DNA from: a virus
Length of the DNA stretch: 35,065 nucleotides
Virus record (IMG/VR): IMGVR_UViG_3300010389_000057
Location: 1 to 35,065 of that record
Strand: one strand, 5' to 3'
In this document: piece by piece, positions 16,801-23,211 of the stretch
Position numbering within the stretch: the stretch's first letter is position 1
Layout: each line of letters starts with the position of its first letter
Translations under genes and position numbers: made by a program
Notes under the pieces: model-generated
Told to the model about the DNA's origin: nothing
Seen by the model: only the letters and a program-made list of their open reading frames with translations
Databases searched by the model: none

Positions 16801-18166
16801 CACAGGAACAGAAGCCAGATCAACAGTAGAACTTGTATCAAACGATGCGCAGATAAATATACATGCCACATCAGATGCTTATAATGGGGTTTTGAGTTGG
16901 GCTGATTCGGGCGTATTGTCAACATCTTCAAATACATCTGGGGGATTAAAATTTAATGCACAGGCTGGAGGATTTACATTTCAGACTAGTACAAATACCA
17001 GAATGGTATTAAATAATTCGGGCGACGTAGGAATAGGTACTTCTTCACCAACAGAAAAATTACACATTTCGGGTAACGCTTTAGTAACGGGAACAATTCA
17101 ATACGACACTCAAGGCGGTACGGCAACGGACTTAGTAGGTCGAGATGCAACGGGCAAACTTACTACAACGGGTGTATCTGATTTGTTAGATTCTGATTAT
17201 TTACAAATTTCAGACACCGCCGCAATGCTTATTAATTACGCGTTGAATAGTGATGTTTTTAGTGGAGCGTACGCAGACTTAACGGGAACGCCTACCTATG
17301 CTGATATTAACTATTGGACATTAAGCGGTTCGGACGTTTATAGAAGTACAGGCAACGTAGGAATAGGTACTTCTTCACCAAGTGAAAAACTAGATGTAGA
17401 TGGAACGGCACAAGCGACAAAGCTAGTATCTGAAAATAGTGGTGCAGTCCTTTCATCAGTAGAAATAAACAACGGGGCTAATTCATGGAATATCATGAAC
17501 ACGGGCGTAAGCGGTGATTTAGTAATAGAACCTCAAACAATAGACGCAGATGTTATATTTAGAGATCAAACAAATGATGAATGGCTAATATTCGACAATA
17601 CAAATAAAAAGGTATCACTAGATGAAGATGATTTAGTTCCAACAAGCGAAACAGATATGCGTATAGCAGGGATGCAAGATAACGGAACAAATAGAGAAGT
17701 AGTAAGCATTGGTATTGGTGGTGGCTTGTTTTACGACTCAACAACCGACGAATTGTCAAGTACTTTAGTCGCTCCAATTCCTGCAGTATTTACGGATGCT
17801 AGTTTAGTGATTGGCCCACCGACCTATCAAGATTATGCGCAATTTACCGAAACAATTGATTTAAGCAATGTTTATTCTGTTAGTGGTGATGTAATTACAT
17901 TTGATGAAGAGGGTTTGTACTATTACGCTTTATCGTTTGATATGTCAAGTGCAGGTGGTAATACATTTACAAGGGTAACAATCGAAGTAAACGGGGTAGA
18001 CGATTTAGAACGTACATACGACGAATTATCGCAAACTATTGTAATGACTGGATATTTAAACCTAGAAGCGGCGGACGAAATAAAAGTAGATATACAACCT
18101 TTTTCAAACGGAGGGATAGCATCAAATATAGAACTTACATTGCATAGGGTAGGTATAGCCCCATAA
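13853..18166 (+). CDS. Giant repeat-rich surface fibre with signal peptide and C1q-like tip
   Basis: 1437 residues. Residues 1-20 (MRIILFVIASLLSCAVIAQ) look like a signal peptide, odd for a virion part. LLSC could be a weak lipobox, or cleavage may follow AVIA. The body contains two arrays of 17-residue repeats, consensus YATGIGxxNMYNATSAx: 15 copies then 17 copies. The GIG motif with a regular period resembles left-handed beta-roll heads of YadA-type adhesins. Spacer modules of the type NVGIGTSSPTEKLDI, common in Bacteroidota phage fibres, occur four times. The last about 130 residues (VFTDASLVIG ... EEGLYYYALSFDMS) resemble the C1q/TNF jelly roll often used as a trimeric receptor-binding tip. 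Role: most likely host adsorption, but secretion to the host surface is an alternative. Confidence 0.8.
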   Translation: MRIILFVIASLLSCAVIAQVQPYEIEYAPAEKYILLSKLSPSGEYDHALLSTIGLSEFDDDISLWESTGTYSVSVIGAPLENILLGTDAGNSITTGNYNFITGTNLPNTSSTSYNTGIGYRNLYTAFSADYATGIGSQNMYNATSADYATGIGYANMYSATNASYATGIGSQNMFNATSAAYATAIGRENMYSATNPFNATGIGYQNMYNATNAYYATGIGSQNMFSATNVDYATGIGYQNMYSATSAGYATGIGSQNMYSATSAIYATGIGYANMYNATNPIYATGIGVANMYSAINAEYATGIGRDNMYNAISANYATGIGRQNMLNATSANYATGIGYQNMLNATSADYAIAIGRENGYNAASQNNSIYLGYRQAYTTGANYRLHIGMYEDNPLIYGEFDNEEVEIGGKLGYTTEGGSAISLVGKDADDKLTTTDVGDLVKANGLWTESGADIYRSTGNVGIGTSSPTEKLDISGNALVTGTIQYDTQGGTATDLVGRDATGKLTTTGVGDLVKANGLWESTGTYSVSIVSAPLENILLGTDAGNSITTGNYNFITGTNLPNTSSTSYNTGIGYRNLYTAFSADYATGIGSQNMYNATSADYATGIGYANMYSATNASYATGIGSQNMFNATSAAYATAIGRENMYSATNPFNATGIGYQNMYNATNAYYATGIGSQNMFSATNVDYATGIGYQNMYSATSAYNATGIGYANMYSATNAVYATGIGNSNMYNATSTDYATGIGYRNMYNASSAEYATGIGDRNMHNATNAVYATGIGYLNMYNATSAEYSTGIGRENMFNATNAVYATGIGRENMYNATSAVYATGIGYRNMFSATSADYSIAIGRENGYNAASQNNSIYLGYRQAYTTGANYRLHIGMYQDNPLIYGEFDNEEVEIGGKLGYTTEGGSAVSLIGKDANDKLTTTDVGDLVKANGLWTESGSDIYRSSGNVGIGTTSPTYRLDVEKNSNETNGVQINNPNTGTEARSTVELVSNDAQINIHATSDAYNGVLSWADSGVLSTSSNTSGGLKFNAQAGGFTFQTSTNTRMVLNNSGDVGIGTSSPTEKLHISGNALVTGTIQYDTQGGTATDLVGRDATGKLTTTGVSDLLDSDYLQISDTAAMLINYALNSDVFSGAYADLTGTPTYADINYWTLSGSDVYRSTGNVGIGTSSPSEKLDVDGTAQATKLVSENSGAVLSSVEINNGANSWNIMNTGVSGDLVIEPQTIDADVIFRDQTNDEWLIFDNTNKKVSLDEDDLVPTSETDMRIAGMQDNGTNREVVSIGIGGGLFYDSTTDELSSTLVAPIPAVFTDASLVIGPPTYQDYAQFTETIDLSNVYSVSGDVITFDEEGLYYYALSFDMSSAGGNTFTRVTIEVNGVDDLERTYDELSQTIVMTGYLNLEAADEIKVDIQPFSNGGIASNIELTLHRVGIAP
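14126..14592 (+). repeat. 467-bp perfect direct repeat inside the fibre gene, copy 1
   Basis: Base-for-base identical, by eye, to 15497-15963 at an offset of 1371 bp, including silent positions. It covers the LPNTSSTSYNTGIG lead-in and the first eight 17-residue units. The flanks differ by scattered substitutions on both sides (for example C14125 versus T15496). This points to recent duplication or gene conversion, or to an assembly collapse of two similar copies. Confidence 0.85.
14192..14956 (+). repeat. Array 1 of 51-bp (17-residue) repeats, 15 units
   Basis: Begins with YNTGIGYRNLYTAFSAD and ends with YAIAIGRENGYNAASQN. Each unit is exactly 51 bp, keeping the frame. Most units read YATGIG-x-x-NM-[YFL]-[NS]-A-T-[SN]-A-x. 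Variable positions are mainly residues 7-8 and 16-17. The strict period, with invariant Gly and Ala, fits a beta-solenoid. Confidence 0.9.
15237..15379 (+). repeat. Near-identical 143-bp module also at 17025-17167
   Basis: Encodes the VGIGTSSPTEKL module and the following TGTIQYDTQGGTATDLVGRDATGK segment. The copy at 17025-17167 differs at only a few bases, for example Asp versus His after EKL. A shorter related copy starts near 17355 and a diverged one near 16710. These modules punctuate the repeat arrays and probably form short shaft or hinge segments. Confidence 0.75.
15497..15963 (+). repeat. 467-bp perfect direct repeat inside the fibre gene, copy 2
   Basis: Identical to 14126-14592. 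Downstream the two copies diverge, then become similar again at NGYNAASQN-NSIYLGYRQAYTT at an offset of 1473 bp, exactly 102 bp (two 51-bp units) more than at the start. The second array has therefore gained two units, or the first lost two. Confidence 0.85.
15563..16429 (+). repeat. Array 2 of 51-bp (17-residue) repeats, 17 units
   Basis: Starts with the same eight units as array 1, then holds nine units with different variable residues (for example YATGIGDRNMHNATNAV and YSTGIGRENMFNATNAV), ending YSIAIGRENGYNAASQN. The unit number differs from array 1 by two, which suggests unequal exchange between units. Confidence 0.9.
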
Positions 18167-18197
18167 TAGTTATAGGGTCTGAAAAACAACTTTAGAG

Positions 18198-18509
18198 ATG
18201 AAAACAATATTATCACACATCAATGAAATATTAATAGCATTAGGCACACTTGGCACTTTAGGCGGTGGTTGGTTTGCGTGGAAGAGAAAAACGAAAAAAG
18301 ATAAAGTAGAAGTTAGATTTCAAATTGACAAAGAATATGAAAAGAGAGTAGTTGAACTTTCTGAAATAAATAGCAAATTGCATGAAACAGTTTTTGATAA
18401 AACAAGCGAGGCGGCAAAGTATAAATTAATATTAATTCAGTTACCAGTAGATTGTCCTGAATGCGCTGAATGTATCAAGAAAATTACGACCAAGTTATGG
18501 AAAATGTAG
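18198..18509 (+). CDS. Membrane-anchored coiled-coil protein (possible spanin or lysis accessory)
   Basis: 103 residues. One N-terminal membrane segment at about 8-27 (INEILIALGTLGTLGGGWFAW) is followed by a basic stop-transfer KRKTKKDK, a charged probably coiled-coil region at about 40-80, and a C-terminal Cys cluster (CPECAEC, about 89-95). This shape fits an inner-membrane spanin or holin accessory, and the holin and endolysin candidates are nearby, but no family motif proves it. It overlaps the cupin gene downstream. Confidence 0.55.
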   Translation: MKTILSHINEILIALGTLGTLGGGWFAWKRKTKKDKVEVRFQIDKEYEKRVVELSEINSKLHETVFDKTSEAAKYKLILIQLPVDCPECAECIKKITTKLWKM

Positions 18510-18919
18510 CTCAAGAAAATTTAAGAAAATTAGACGCACTAATAAAGAGAGGGAAGCAAATTATAAAATTAGATTTTGTAAACTTTCAACCAATTTGTCA
18601 ATTTTCAAATATTAAACCTGGTCAAGTTTTTGATGTTAATGGTAACGAAGTGACAATGCTAGAAAATGATGAGTCTAAAATTATATGGAGTTGCAATAGT
18701 TTGCCAAATGTAGGTTATCCAATGCACTTCCACGAATGTGACGAAGTTGTTGAAATGATTGCTGGAAATGGAACTTTGTACATAGATAAAGGAACAAATG
18801 ATCCCGAAGAAATAGTACTAAAAGAGGGTGAAAAAATCAAGATAGGCAAATTTATATCACATAGTTTTTTCAATAAAGAAAACATAGACATTCATTATAA
18901 AGTAACACATATTAAATAA
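18497..18919 (+). CDS. Cupin-domain protein
   Basis: 140 residues from ATG 18497 (13-nt overlap with the preceding gene). An in-frame ATG at 18470 would add 9 residues and is possible. The beta-barrel cupin motif 1 is visible: PMHFHECDEVVEMIAGNGTLYI, with metal-ligand candidates His77, His79 and Glu83. Motif 2 GKFISHSF supplies His122. A metal-binding cupin is expected, with substrate unknown. Its location among tail-fibre and lysis genes is unusual. It could modify a surface sugar or act as a structural barrel on the virion. Confidence 0.75.
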   Translation: MENVAQENLRKLDALIKRGKQIIKLDFVNFQPICQFSNIKPGQVFDVNGNEVTMLENDESKIIWSCNSLPNVGYPMHFHECDEVVEMIAGNGTLYIDKGTNDPEEIVLKEGEKIKIGKFISHSFFNKENIDIHYKVTHIK

Positions 18920-18938
18920 CACATAAAATAAAAAAATC

Positions 18939-19184
18939 ATGATTCAATTAATCAATCAAATACTAGCTTTTGTTTTTGACAAGCTAAAAGCAAAATCACC
19001 AATTGCGGCAACTGTTATTCTTTCAATTCTAGCAGGTCTATACGCCGTTGCAAATTCATTACCTGCTGAAATACTACCAGAGTGGGGAGAAACTGTTGTA
19101 GAATGGATATTGATAATCTATGCGGCACTATCAGGCAGTAGAACAACTAGATTTGTAAAGAAAAAAGAAGAAGCAACTAAGTAA
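18939..19184 (+). CDS. Putative holin
   Basis: 81 residues with an amphipathic N-terminus and two membrane segments: about 21-42 (PIAATVILSILAGLYAVANSL) and 54-68 (VVEWILIIYAALSGS). A charged basic-acidic tail (RFVKKKEEATK) follows. Size, topology and position upstream of the M15 endolysin fit a class II-like holin that permeabilises the inner membrane. Related small phage holins share the AGLYAVANSLP-type pattern. No experiment or unique motif confirms it. Confidence 0.6.
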   Translation: MIQLINQILAFVFDKLKAKSPIAATVILSILAGLYAVANSLPAEILPEWGETVVEWILIIYAALSGSRTTRFVKKKEEATK

Positions 19185-19211
19185 AATCGTATTTTTGATT
19201 ATATTTTTTGC

Positions 19212-19260
19212 TACCTTAAGACAATACACAAACGAGCCGGACGAAATAAATCGTTCGCTC
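19212..19260 (+). promoter_or_regulatory. Leader element A: TACCTTAA box plus hairpin
   Basis: TACCTTAA at 19212-19219, then a hairpin: GAGCCGGACGA (19234-19244) pairs with TCGTTCGCTC (19251-19260), 10 bp with one bulged C and one G-U pair, and a 6-nt loop. A matching element (19680-19728) precedes another gene, with the box-to-GGACG distance equal (27 nt). The second stem pair is A-U here and G-C there. No clear U-run follows, so it is not a standard terminator. It is probably a regulated leader of the gene at 19290. Confidence 0.55.
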
Positions 19261-19289
19261 AATTTTAATTATTAATAAAAAACAAAAAA

Positions 19290-19610
19290 ATGAAAAATTT
19301 ATTATTTACATTTTTAACGATGTTTATTTTTATCAGTGCTAATGCTCAAATTGAGGTGTTAGATAGTTTTAGGATTTCGGAAGTTATCGGAGTTAATAAA
19401 AATGTTGAAATTGTTAGAATTACTAGCTACAAATGTGAGGCAGAACTAGATAGCGCTTTGCTTGTGTTAGAAAGTCAATTGACAAAAGACATTGACTTTA
19501 TTAATGATCAACTAGCAAACGATAAAGAAAATCTAGAAAAAATGCTTATACTTTGTGACGAAAAGAAAAAAGCACTTTGCAAAATAAAAGAATCTAAAAA
19601 TCCAAAATAA
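19290..19610 (+). CDS. Secreted coiled-coil protein with signal peptide (106 aa)
   Basis: A clear Sec signal peptide: MKNLLFTFLTMFIFISANA, probably cut before QIEV (A-N-A/Q, a form common in Bacteroidota). The mature part of about 87 residues has strands, then a long charged helix (DSALLVLESQLTKDIDFIND onward) and three Cys. It would act in the periplasm or outside the cell. Given the holin and endolysin nearby it could be a lysis factor, but it lacks a lipobox, so it is not a typical outer-membrane spanin. It is preceded by leader element A. Confidence 0.6.
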   Translation: MKNLLFTFLTMFIFISANAQIEVLDSFRISEVIGVNKNVEIVRITSYKCEAELDSALLVLESQLTKDIDFINDQLANDKENLEKMLILCDEKKKALCKIKESKNPK

Positions 19611-19679
19611 ATTATTAACTACGGAGTTGAAAAAGTAGTATAAAGATTTATGCCGTGTCCGTGTACTATGACAATTCGC

Positions 19680-19728
19680 TACCTTAGGACAGACACAACA
19701 ACGGGCGGACGAGGTGAAGCGTTCGCCC
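19680..19728 (+). promoter_or_regulatory. Leader element B: TACCTTAG box plus hairpin
   Basis: TACCTTAG at 19680-19687. The hairpin GGGCGGACG (19703-19711) pairs with CGTTCGCCC (19720-19728), 9 bp with one G-U, around an 8-nt loop. It matches leader element A in sequence and spacing. Lying 24 nt before ATG 19752, it argues that the true start of that gene is downstream of this structure and not at ATG 19650. Confidence 0.55.
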
Positions 19729-19751
19729 ACTTTTCACTAAAAACTAAGATT

Positions 19752-20063
19752 ATGAAAGTACTTAAAATTGTGCGTAACTTGCCAGATGGGACTAGCCTTG
19801 CAATTGTAGCACCTACTAGAGAATTTGCAAATCCTATTTTTAGGACAAATAAGCAAACTACGGGGCATTATTTCGCAGATTGTGAAAGTCCTGAAGCTAT
19901 CATATCAAAAGATATAGATATTACATTGATGGCTTATGACATTGACGAATCAAATAACGTAGGTTTATTCCAGGCGGTAGATGAAAATGATATAGTAGTA
20001 AACACTTACATATCGCTTGATGATGTTGAGTGGATTAGTGGAAATTTAGGAATAGAAGCATGA
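19752..20063 (+). CDS. Hypothetical protein (103 aa)
   Basis: Start taken at ATG 19752 (MKVLKIVRNLPDGTSLAIV). An in-frame ATG at 19650 would add 34 residues translated from the hairpin leader, with a composition unlike the rest. The product seems a small mixed alpha-beta, acidic protein (DESNNVGLFQAVDENDIVV). No family recognised. It ends with a 4-nt ATGA overlap onto the phosphoesterase gene, so the two are probably translated together. Confidence 0.6.
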   Translation: MKVLKIVRNLPDGTSLAIVAPTREFANPIFRTNKQTTGHYFADCESPEAIISKDIDITLMAYDIDESNNVGLFQAVDENDIVVNTYISLDDVEWISGNLGIEA

Positions 20064-21286
20064 TAGGAACTGCAAGATTTTATCTAAACGATAACGTACA
20101 ACTAGAGAATGAAACGAACGCAGAATATTTGCGTAGGGTTCAGAAGATAGCTAAAGATGACGGCACGGATCTTACTTACGGGTCTTTTGAAAGGCAATAT
20201 TACAAGCTTAAAAAGCAATGGAAGACAATAAGTGAGAATAAGGATAAAAAAGGCAATATCACAAGTCGAAAGACTAAGATAGTAACAACTAAGAACAACA
20301 ATCACAACGGTTTAAAATTGGTTGCAAAGACAACTAACCCAAACGGTGAAGATTGGGAGAAGTACGTTGTAAATAGCTACCAACCGCCAAAGATTAGTAA
20401 AAAGCTAATCAAAAAGACAATCAAAGGTATTAAGCTATTTAAGCCGAATAAACCGAAAGTAAGGAATACAGAATCATTACTAAGGGTAATTTATACTGAC
20501 ACTCATATAGGCATGGAAACTGATGCTAGTGGATTTGGTCTTTACGGCGGTGTTTGGAATGCTGACGAACTAATGAAGCGTAAAGCGGCTATAATTGAAA
20601 AGACCATACTGAACTACAATGGTGAAAGCGAAGTTCATATCATTGACTTAGGTGATTTTATGGATGGATGGGACGGTCAAACAACTAGAAAAGGTCATGA
20701 CTTGCCTCAAAATATGGATAATGTCAAAGCGTTTCAAGTTGGTGTAAAATTCAAAGTAGAGTTAGCTAGTGAAATCCAAAGCTTAACGGGTGCAAAGGTT
20801 AAATGTTTCAGCGTTGGCAATGATAACCATTGTAATGAGTTCGGAGTAATCGTAAATGATACGGCAAAGCAAGTTTTAGAACTTTCAAACGAAAGTGTGT
20901 CATGTGTAATTAACCGCAAGTTTATAGATCATTACGAGTGGAATAATCATTGCTTCTTGTTATGTCACGGTAAGGATAGTAAGCATTTAAAGTTTGGTTT
21001 TAAACACATACTAGACGAACGGGCAAAGAGTAAGATTGAGGACTATATCAGGATAAACGAATTAACGTACAAGGATAACACATTTGAAAAAGGTGATACA
21101 CATTTGCAGCTATTTGACTATGATAGCTCGGAGGTGTTTAATTACTTCAACTATCGAGCTTTGTCACCAGCTTCGGAATGGGTGCAAACGAACTTTAAAC
21201 GAGGTGTAAGCGGCTTTACTATTATGAAATGTTGGAAAGATCAAAAGGAACTAATGACTATCCCGTACGAATTTGGATGGAATTAA
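20060..21286 (+). CDS. Calcineurin-like metallophosphoesterase
   Basis: 408 residues. The N-terminal about 135 residues are basic and may bind DNA or protein. The phosphoesterase fold follows with all metal motifs in order: D147-T-H149 (YTDTHIG), LGD at 197-199 followed by GWDGQTTRKGH, GNDNH at 253-257 (in place of GNHE), His303 (LLCHGKD) and GDTH ending at His348. It should be a two-metal phosphodiesterase or nuclease. Such genes are frequent in phages of Bacteroidota, with unproven roles. Its place between lysis genes instead of in the replication block is odd. ATGA coupling upstream; the endolysin starts 9 nt after. Confidence 0.85.
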   Translation: MIGTARFYLNDNVQLENETNAEYLRRVQKIAKDDGTDLTYGSFERQYYKLKKQWKTISENKDKKGNITSRKTKIVTTKNNNHNGLKLVAKTTNPNGEDWEKYVVNSYQPPKISKKLIKKTIKGIKLFKPNKPKVRNTESLLRVIYTDTHIGMETDASGFGLYGGVWNADELMKRKAAIIEKTILNYNGESEVHIIDLGDFMDGWDGQTTRKGHDLPQNMDNVKAFQVGVKFKVELASEIQSLTGAKVKCFSVGNDNHCNEFGVIVNDTAKQVLELSNESVSCVINRKFIDHYEWNNHCFLLCHGKDSKHLKFGFKHILDERAKSKIEDYIRINELTYKDNTFEKGDTHLQLFDYDSSEVFNYFNYRALSPASEWVQTNFKRGVSGFTIMKCWKDQKELMTIPYEFGWN

Positions 21287-21295
21287 ATTATAGCG

Positions 21296-21769
21296 ATGAG
21301 TAACATATTAACACAATCGGAAATATACGAATTTTACGGCGAGCCTAACAATTGGGACGACTATGTAAAGTTCTATCCTCCTTTTCAAATGTATCTTGCT
21401 TGGAATGTAGAACAAAAGATAAATTTCTTTTATTGCCATAAGGGAATTCATGAAATGCTAGATCAAGCTTTTGATAGCTTGTTATATTGCTATTCCGACG
21501 AGGGTATTCATAATCTAGGAATTGACTTGTACGGCGGTTGTTTTAATTATCGCTTAATGCGTGGCAGTTCTACAAAGTTAAGCCGTCATAGTTGGGCAAT
21601 TGCTTTAGACTTGCATCCTGGAAAGAACAAATTACGTTGGAAGTCGGACAAAGCGGTGTTTGCTCAAGATGACTACAAAGATATGATGCATTGCTTTTAC
21701 GAAGCTGGATTTATAAACTACGGAATAGAAAAAGGATACGATTGGATGCACTTTGAACCAAAGAAGTAG
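21296..21769 (+). CDS. Endolysin, M15-type peptidase (D,D-/L,D-carboxypeptidase fold)
   Basis: 157 residues. It carries the zinc motif SRHSWAIALDLHP: His98 and Asp105 fit S-x-H-x-x-[GA]-x-A-x-D, with Ala in place of the usual Gly. The third ligand is His152 in YDWMHFEP. These are the hallmarks of VanY/M15_4 peptidases that cleave peptidoglycan cross-links. No signal peptide is present, so export would depend on the holin. It is the last rightward gene of the block and is followed by a strong terminator. Confidence 0.86.
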   Translation: MSNILTQSEIYEFYGEPNNWDDYVKFYPPFQMYLAWNVEQKINFFYCHKGIHEMLDQAFDSLLYCYSDEGIHNLGIDLYGGCFNYRLMRGSSTKLSRHSWAIALDLHPGKNKLRWKSDKAVFAQDDYKDMMHCFYEAGFINYGIEKGYDWMHFEPKK

Positions 21770-21789
21770 TTTCTTATTTTAGTTTTGTT

Positions 21790-21818
21790 CCCTCGATGCT
21801 TCGGTGTCGGGGGTTTTT
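21790..21818 (+). terminator. Intrinsic terminator with UUCG tetraloop after the endolysin
   Basis: CCCTCGATGC (21790-21799), loop TTCG, GTGTCGGGGG (21804-21813), then TTTTT (21814-21818). The 10-bp stem has three G-U pairs, and the C(UUCG)G loop is exceptionally stable. It ends the late transcript and separates it from the convergent leftward operon. Confidence 0.85.
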
Positions 21819-21864
21819 AATTTAGTGTATAAAGGCATTTAAACGCCTTATAAACGATAGTTGT

Positions 21865-21972
21865 CTACCTTATCAGCTTATCCGTCCAATTCTTAAACCT
21901 TGCATCATTAGCGTAAAGCCAATCCATACAAGCGCAAACTATCATTGCTATAAATGCGTAAATTAGTATCAT
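21865..21972 (-). CDS. Tiny membrane or secreted peptide (35 aa)
   Basis: Complete 35-codon frame on the minus strand: ATG at 21972, stop at 21865. The start overlaps the stop of the preceding gene by ATGA (21969-21972), which suggests coupled translation. The sequence begins MILIYAFIAMIVCACMDW, a single hydrophobic segment, then a charged tail with ARFKNWTDKLIR. It is the last gene of the leftward operon. Function unknown; reality is supported only by coupling and hydrophobicity. Confidence 0.45.
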   Translation of the reverse strand: MILIYAFIAMIVCACMDWLYANDARFKNWTDKLIR

Positions 21973-22181
21973 TGTTCTAGTTTTTTAATTTCTGTAATAG
22001 GGTTAAAAATACTTTGTTTAAAAGGGTAAACTCTCCAATAAGGGAATCCGTCTTTTTTACCATCGAAGTCTTGTATCAGCTTTACGAGTAGCTTAGATTC
22101 TTTTTTTGTGATTTCATAATCTATTACTTTGTAAACTTTTTCACCTTGTTTAAATGCTTCAAATGGTATCGGTTTTCTCAA
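21969..22181 (-). CDS. Hypothetical protein (70 aa)
   Basis: Begins at TTG 22181; there is no internal Met, and a stop lies two codons upstream, so TTG is the only credible start. A basic, beta-rich small protein (GEKVYKVIDYEITKKESKLL, then GFPYWRVYPF). A terminator-like hairpin lies just upstream (22192-22230), so expression may depend on readthrough. No family recognised. Confidence 0.5.
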   Translation of the reverse strand: MRKPIPFEAFKQGEKVYKVIDYEITKKESKLLVKLIQDFDGKKDGFPYWRVYPFKQSIFNPITEIKKLEQ

Positions 22182-22191
22182 ATCTTATTTT

Positions 22192-22230
22192 AAAAATCGG
22201 GAAGCTCTACACCTTAGTCGATAGCTTCCC
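22192..22230 (-). terminator. Intrinsic terminator or attenuator of the leftward operon
   Basis: On the minus strand GGGAAGCT (22230-22223) pairs perfectly with AGCTTCCC (22206-22199) around a 16-nt loop, followed by a U-run (five A on the plus strand, 22192-22196). It lies between the winged-helix gene and the last two genes. It would stop most leftward transcription or act as an attenuator. Confidence 0.7.
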
Positions 22231-22249
22231 AACGTTCATGGATTATTAG

Positions 22250-22531
22250 TTAGTATATTTTATTCAAAAATCGCTTTATCTCGATGTCATTCAAATAAAA
22301 CTTGTAAGCGGAGTGATGCGGTATTTTCTCAACGAATTTACACTCATGTAGTAAGTTAAGGGTGTTTTGTACGCTTGATGCGCTCAATCTTGATTTTATA
22401 GCTATTTTAGACGCACTTTCAGCGTGTTTCATATTTTCCATGGTAGATATTACCTTTTGGCGGTTTCCGTTGCTTAAAGCGGATATTCTTAATTTAATCT
22501 GTCTTAACTTTTCGTTATTTATTTCTATCAT
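22250..22531 (-). CDS. Winged-helix transcription regulator (ArsR-like)
   Basis: 93 residues. The helix-turn-helix pattern is typical of ArsR-type proteins: RISALSNGNRQKVISTME, then ASKIAIKSRLSASSVQNTLN as the recognition region, LLHECKFVEKI, and the wing (AYKFYLNDIEIKRFL). No Cys metal site of classical ArsR is evident. It is the best candidate for a phage-encoded regulator of early transcription. Its start overlaps the preceding gene by ATGA (22528-22531). Confidence 0.72.
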   Translation of the reverse strand: MIEINNEKLRQIKLRISALSNGNRQKVISTMENMKHAESASKIAIKSRLSASSVQNTLNLLHECKFVEKIPHHSAYKFYLNDIEIKRFLNKIY

Positions 22532-22872
22532 AACAATCTATGATTCTTTAAATTTAGTTTATAATCTTTAATCCTATTTAATGTAAACTTTGCTCTATTG
22601 GCATTAGCAACAGAATCATTAATGCTTTTACCTTTCATCCCGTCAAAAATAGACCAGTAGTCACCGCTTCTAATTAACTTCCAATCTAAAATACTTAATC
22701 CTTGCTTTTCAATAAAAACTTTTTTTTCTAAGTATGTAGAGTTTGTTAGCTTCCATTTATCAAAAGAATCATATTTTAGTTTTTTGTATTTCATTTTACC
22801 GACATAAGACCAATACTCACCATTGCACTGTCTGTCAAATGCTAATAGCCTTTTATTGAATTCGTTAGACAT
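22528..22872 (-). CDS. Hypothetical protein (114 aa)
   Basis: Basic soluble protein rich in Lys, Tyr and Trp (GEYWSYVGKMKYKKLKYDSF; RSGDYWSIFDGMKGKSINDS). No known motif recognised. It is coupled by 4-nt overlap to the winged-helix gene downstream, and lies 1 nt after the stop of the gene upstream. Its position in the recombination operon suggests an early role; function unknown. Confidence 0.55.
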   Translation of the reverse strand: MSNEFNKRLLAFDRQCNGEYWSYVGKMKYKKLKYDSFDKWKLTNSTYLEKKVFIEKQGLSILDWKLIRSGDYWSIFDGMKGKSINDSVANANRAKFTLNRIKDYKLNLKNHRLL

Positions 22873-22873
22873 A

Positions 22874-23191
22874 TTAATTTAAGTTAGCATTATCGACAGC
22901 ATTGAACGCAATATCTTTAATATATTTGACATTATATTTGTCTTTTTTATAAAAAGAACAGTACCTAAAATGTTGTATGCGATCCAAGTCTATTAATTCG
23001 TGAACAGTCATATTTTTTAACAATATAGAGTCAGTGTAAAATTCAAAAAAGTGAATTTTATCAAAAGTTTTTAATTGAAAAACAAATGTCTCATCAGCCC
23101 ATGAATGAAACCTAGCATAAGTGCTAATAATCCCTTCCATTTCTACAGTCAATTTAACATCTAAGTATTCATTACTTTCTTGAAATTTCAT
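22874..23191 (-). CDS. Hypothetical protein (105 aa)
   Basis: Acidic to neutral protein rich in aromatic residues (ETFVFQLKTFDKIHFFEFYT). The predicted structure is mostly beta strands, then a helical basic end. No membrane segment, no recognised family. It lies in the leftward operon 20 nt after the NinB-like gene and shares its direction and base composition. Confidence 0.55.
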   Translation of the reverse strand: MKFQESNEYLDVKLTVEMEGIISTYARFHSWADETFVFQLKTFDKIHFFEFYTDSILLKNMTVHELIDLDRIQHFRYCSFYKKDKYNVKYIKDIAFNAVDNANLN

Positions 23192-23211
23192 ATGTTTATT
23201 TTTTTTATAAT

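Noticed and set aside
13853-18166. Diversity-generating retroelement or trimeric autotransporter
   Set aside because: No reverse transcriptase, template repeat or C-terminal membrane anchor is present.
19650-19751. Longer start (ATG 19650) for the 103-residue protein
   Set aside because: The added 34 codons lie across a hairpin leader that is repeated before another gene; the composition also differs.
21832-21849. AAGGC/GCCTT inverted repeat as leftward terminator
   Set aside because: Only 5 bp and no proper U-run in the leftward direction.
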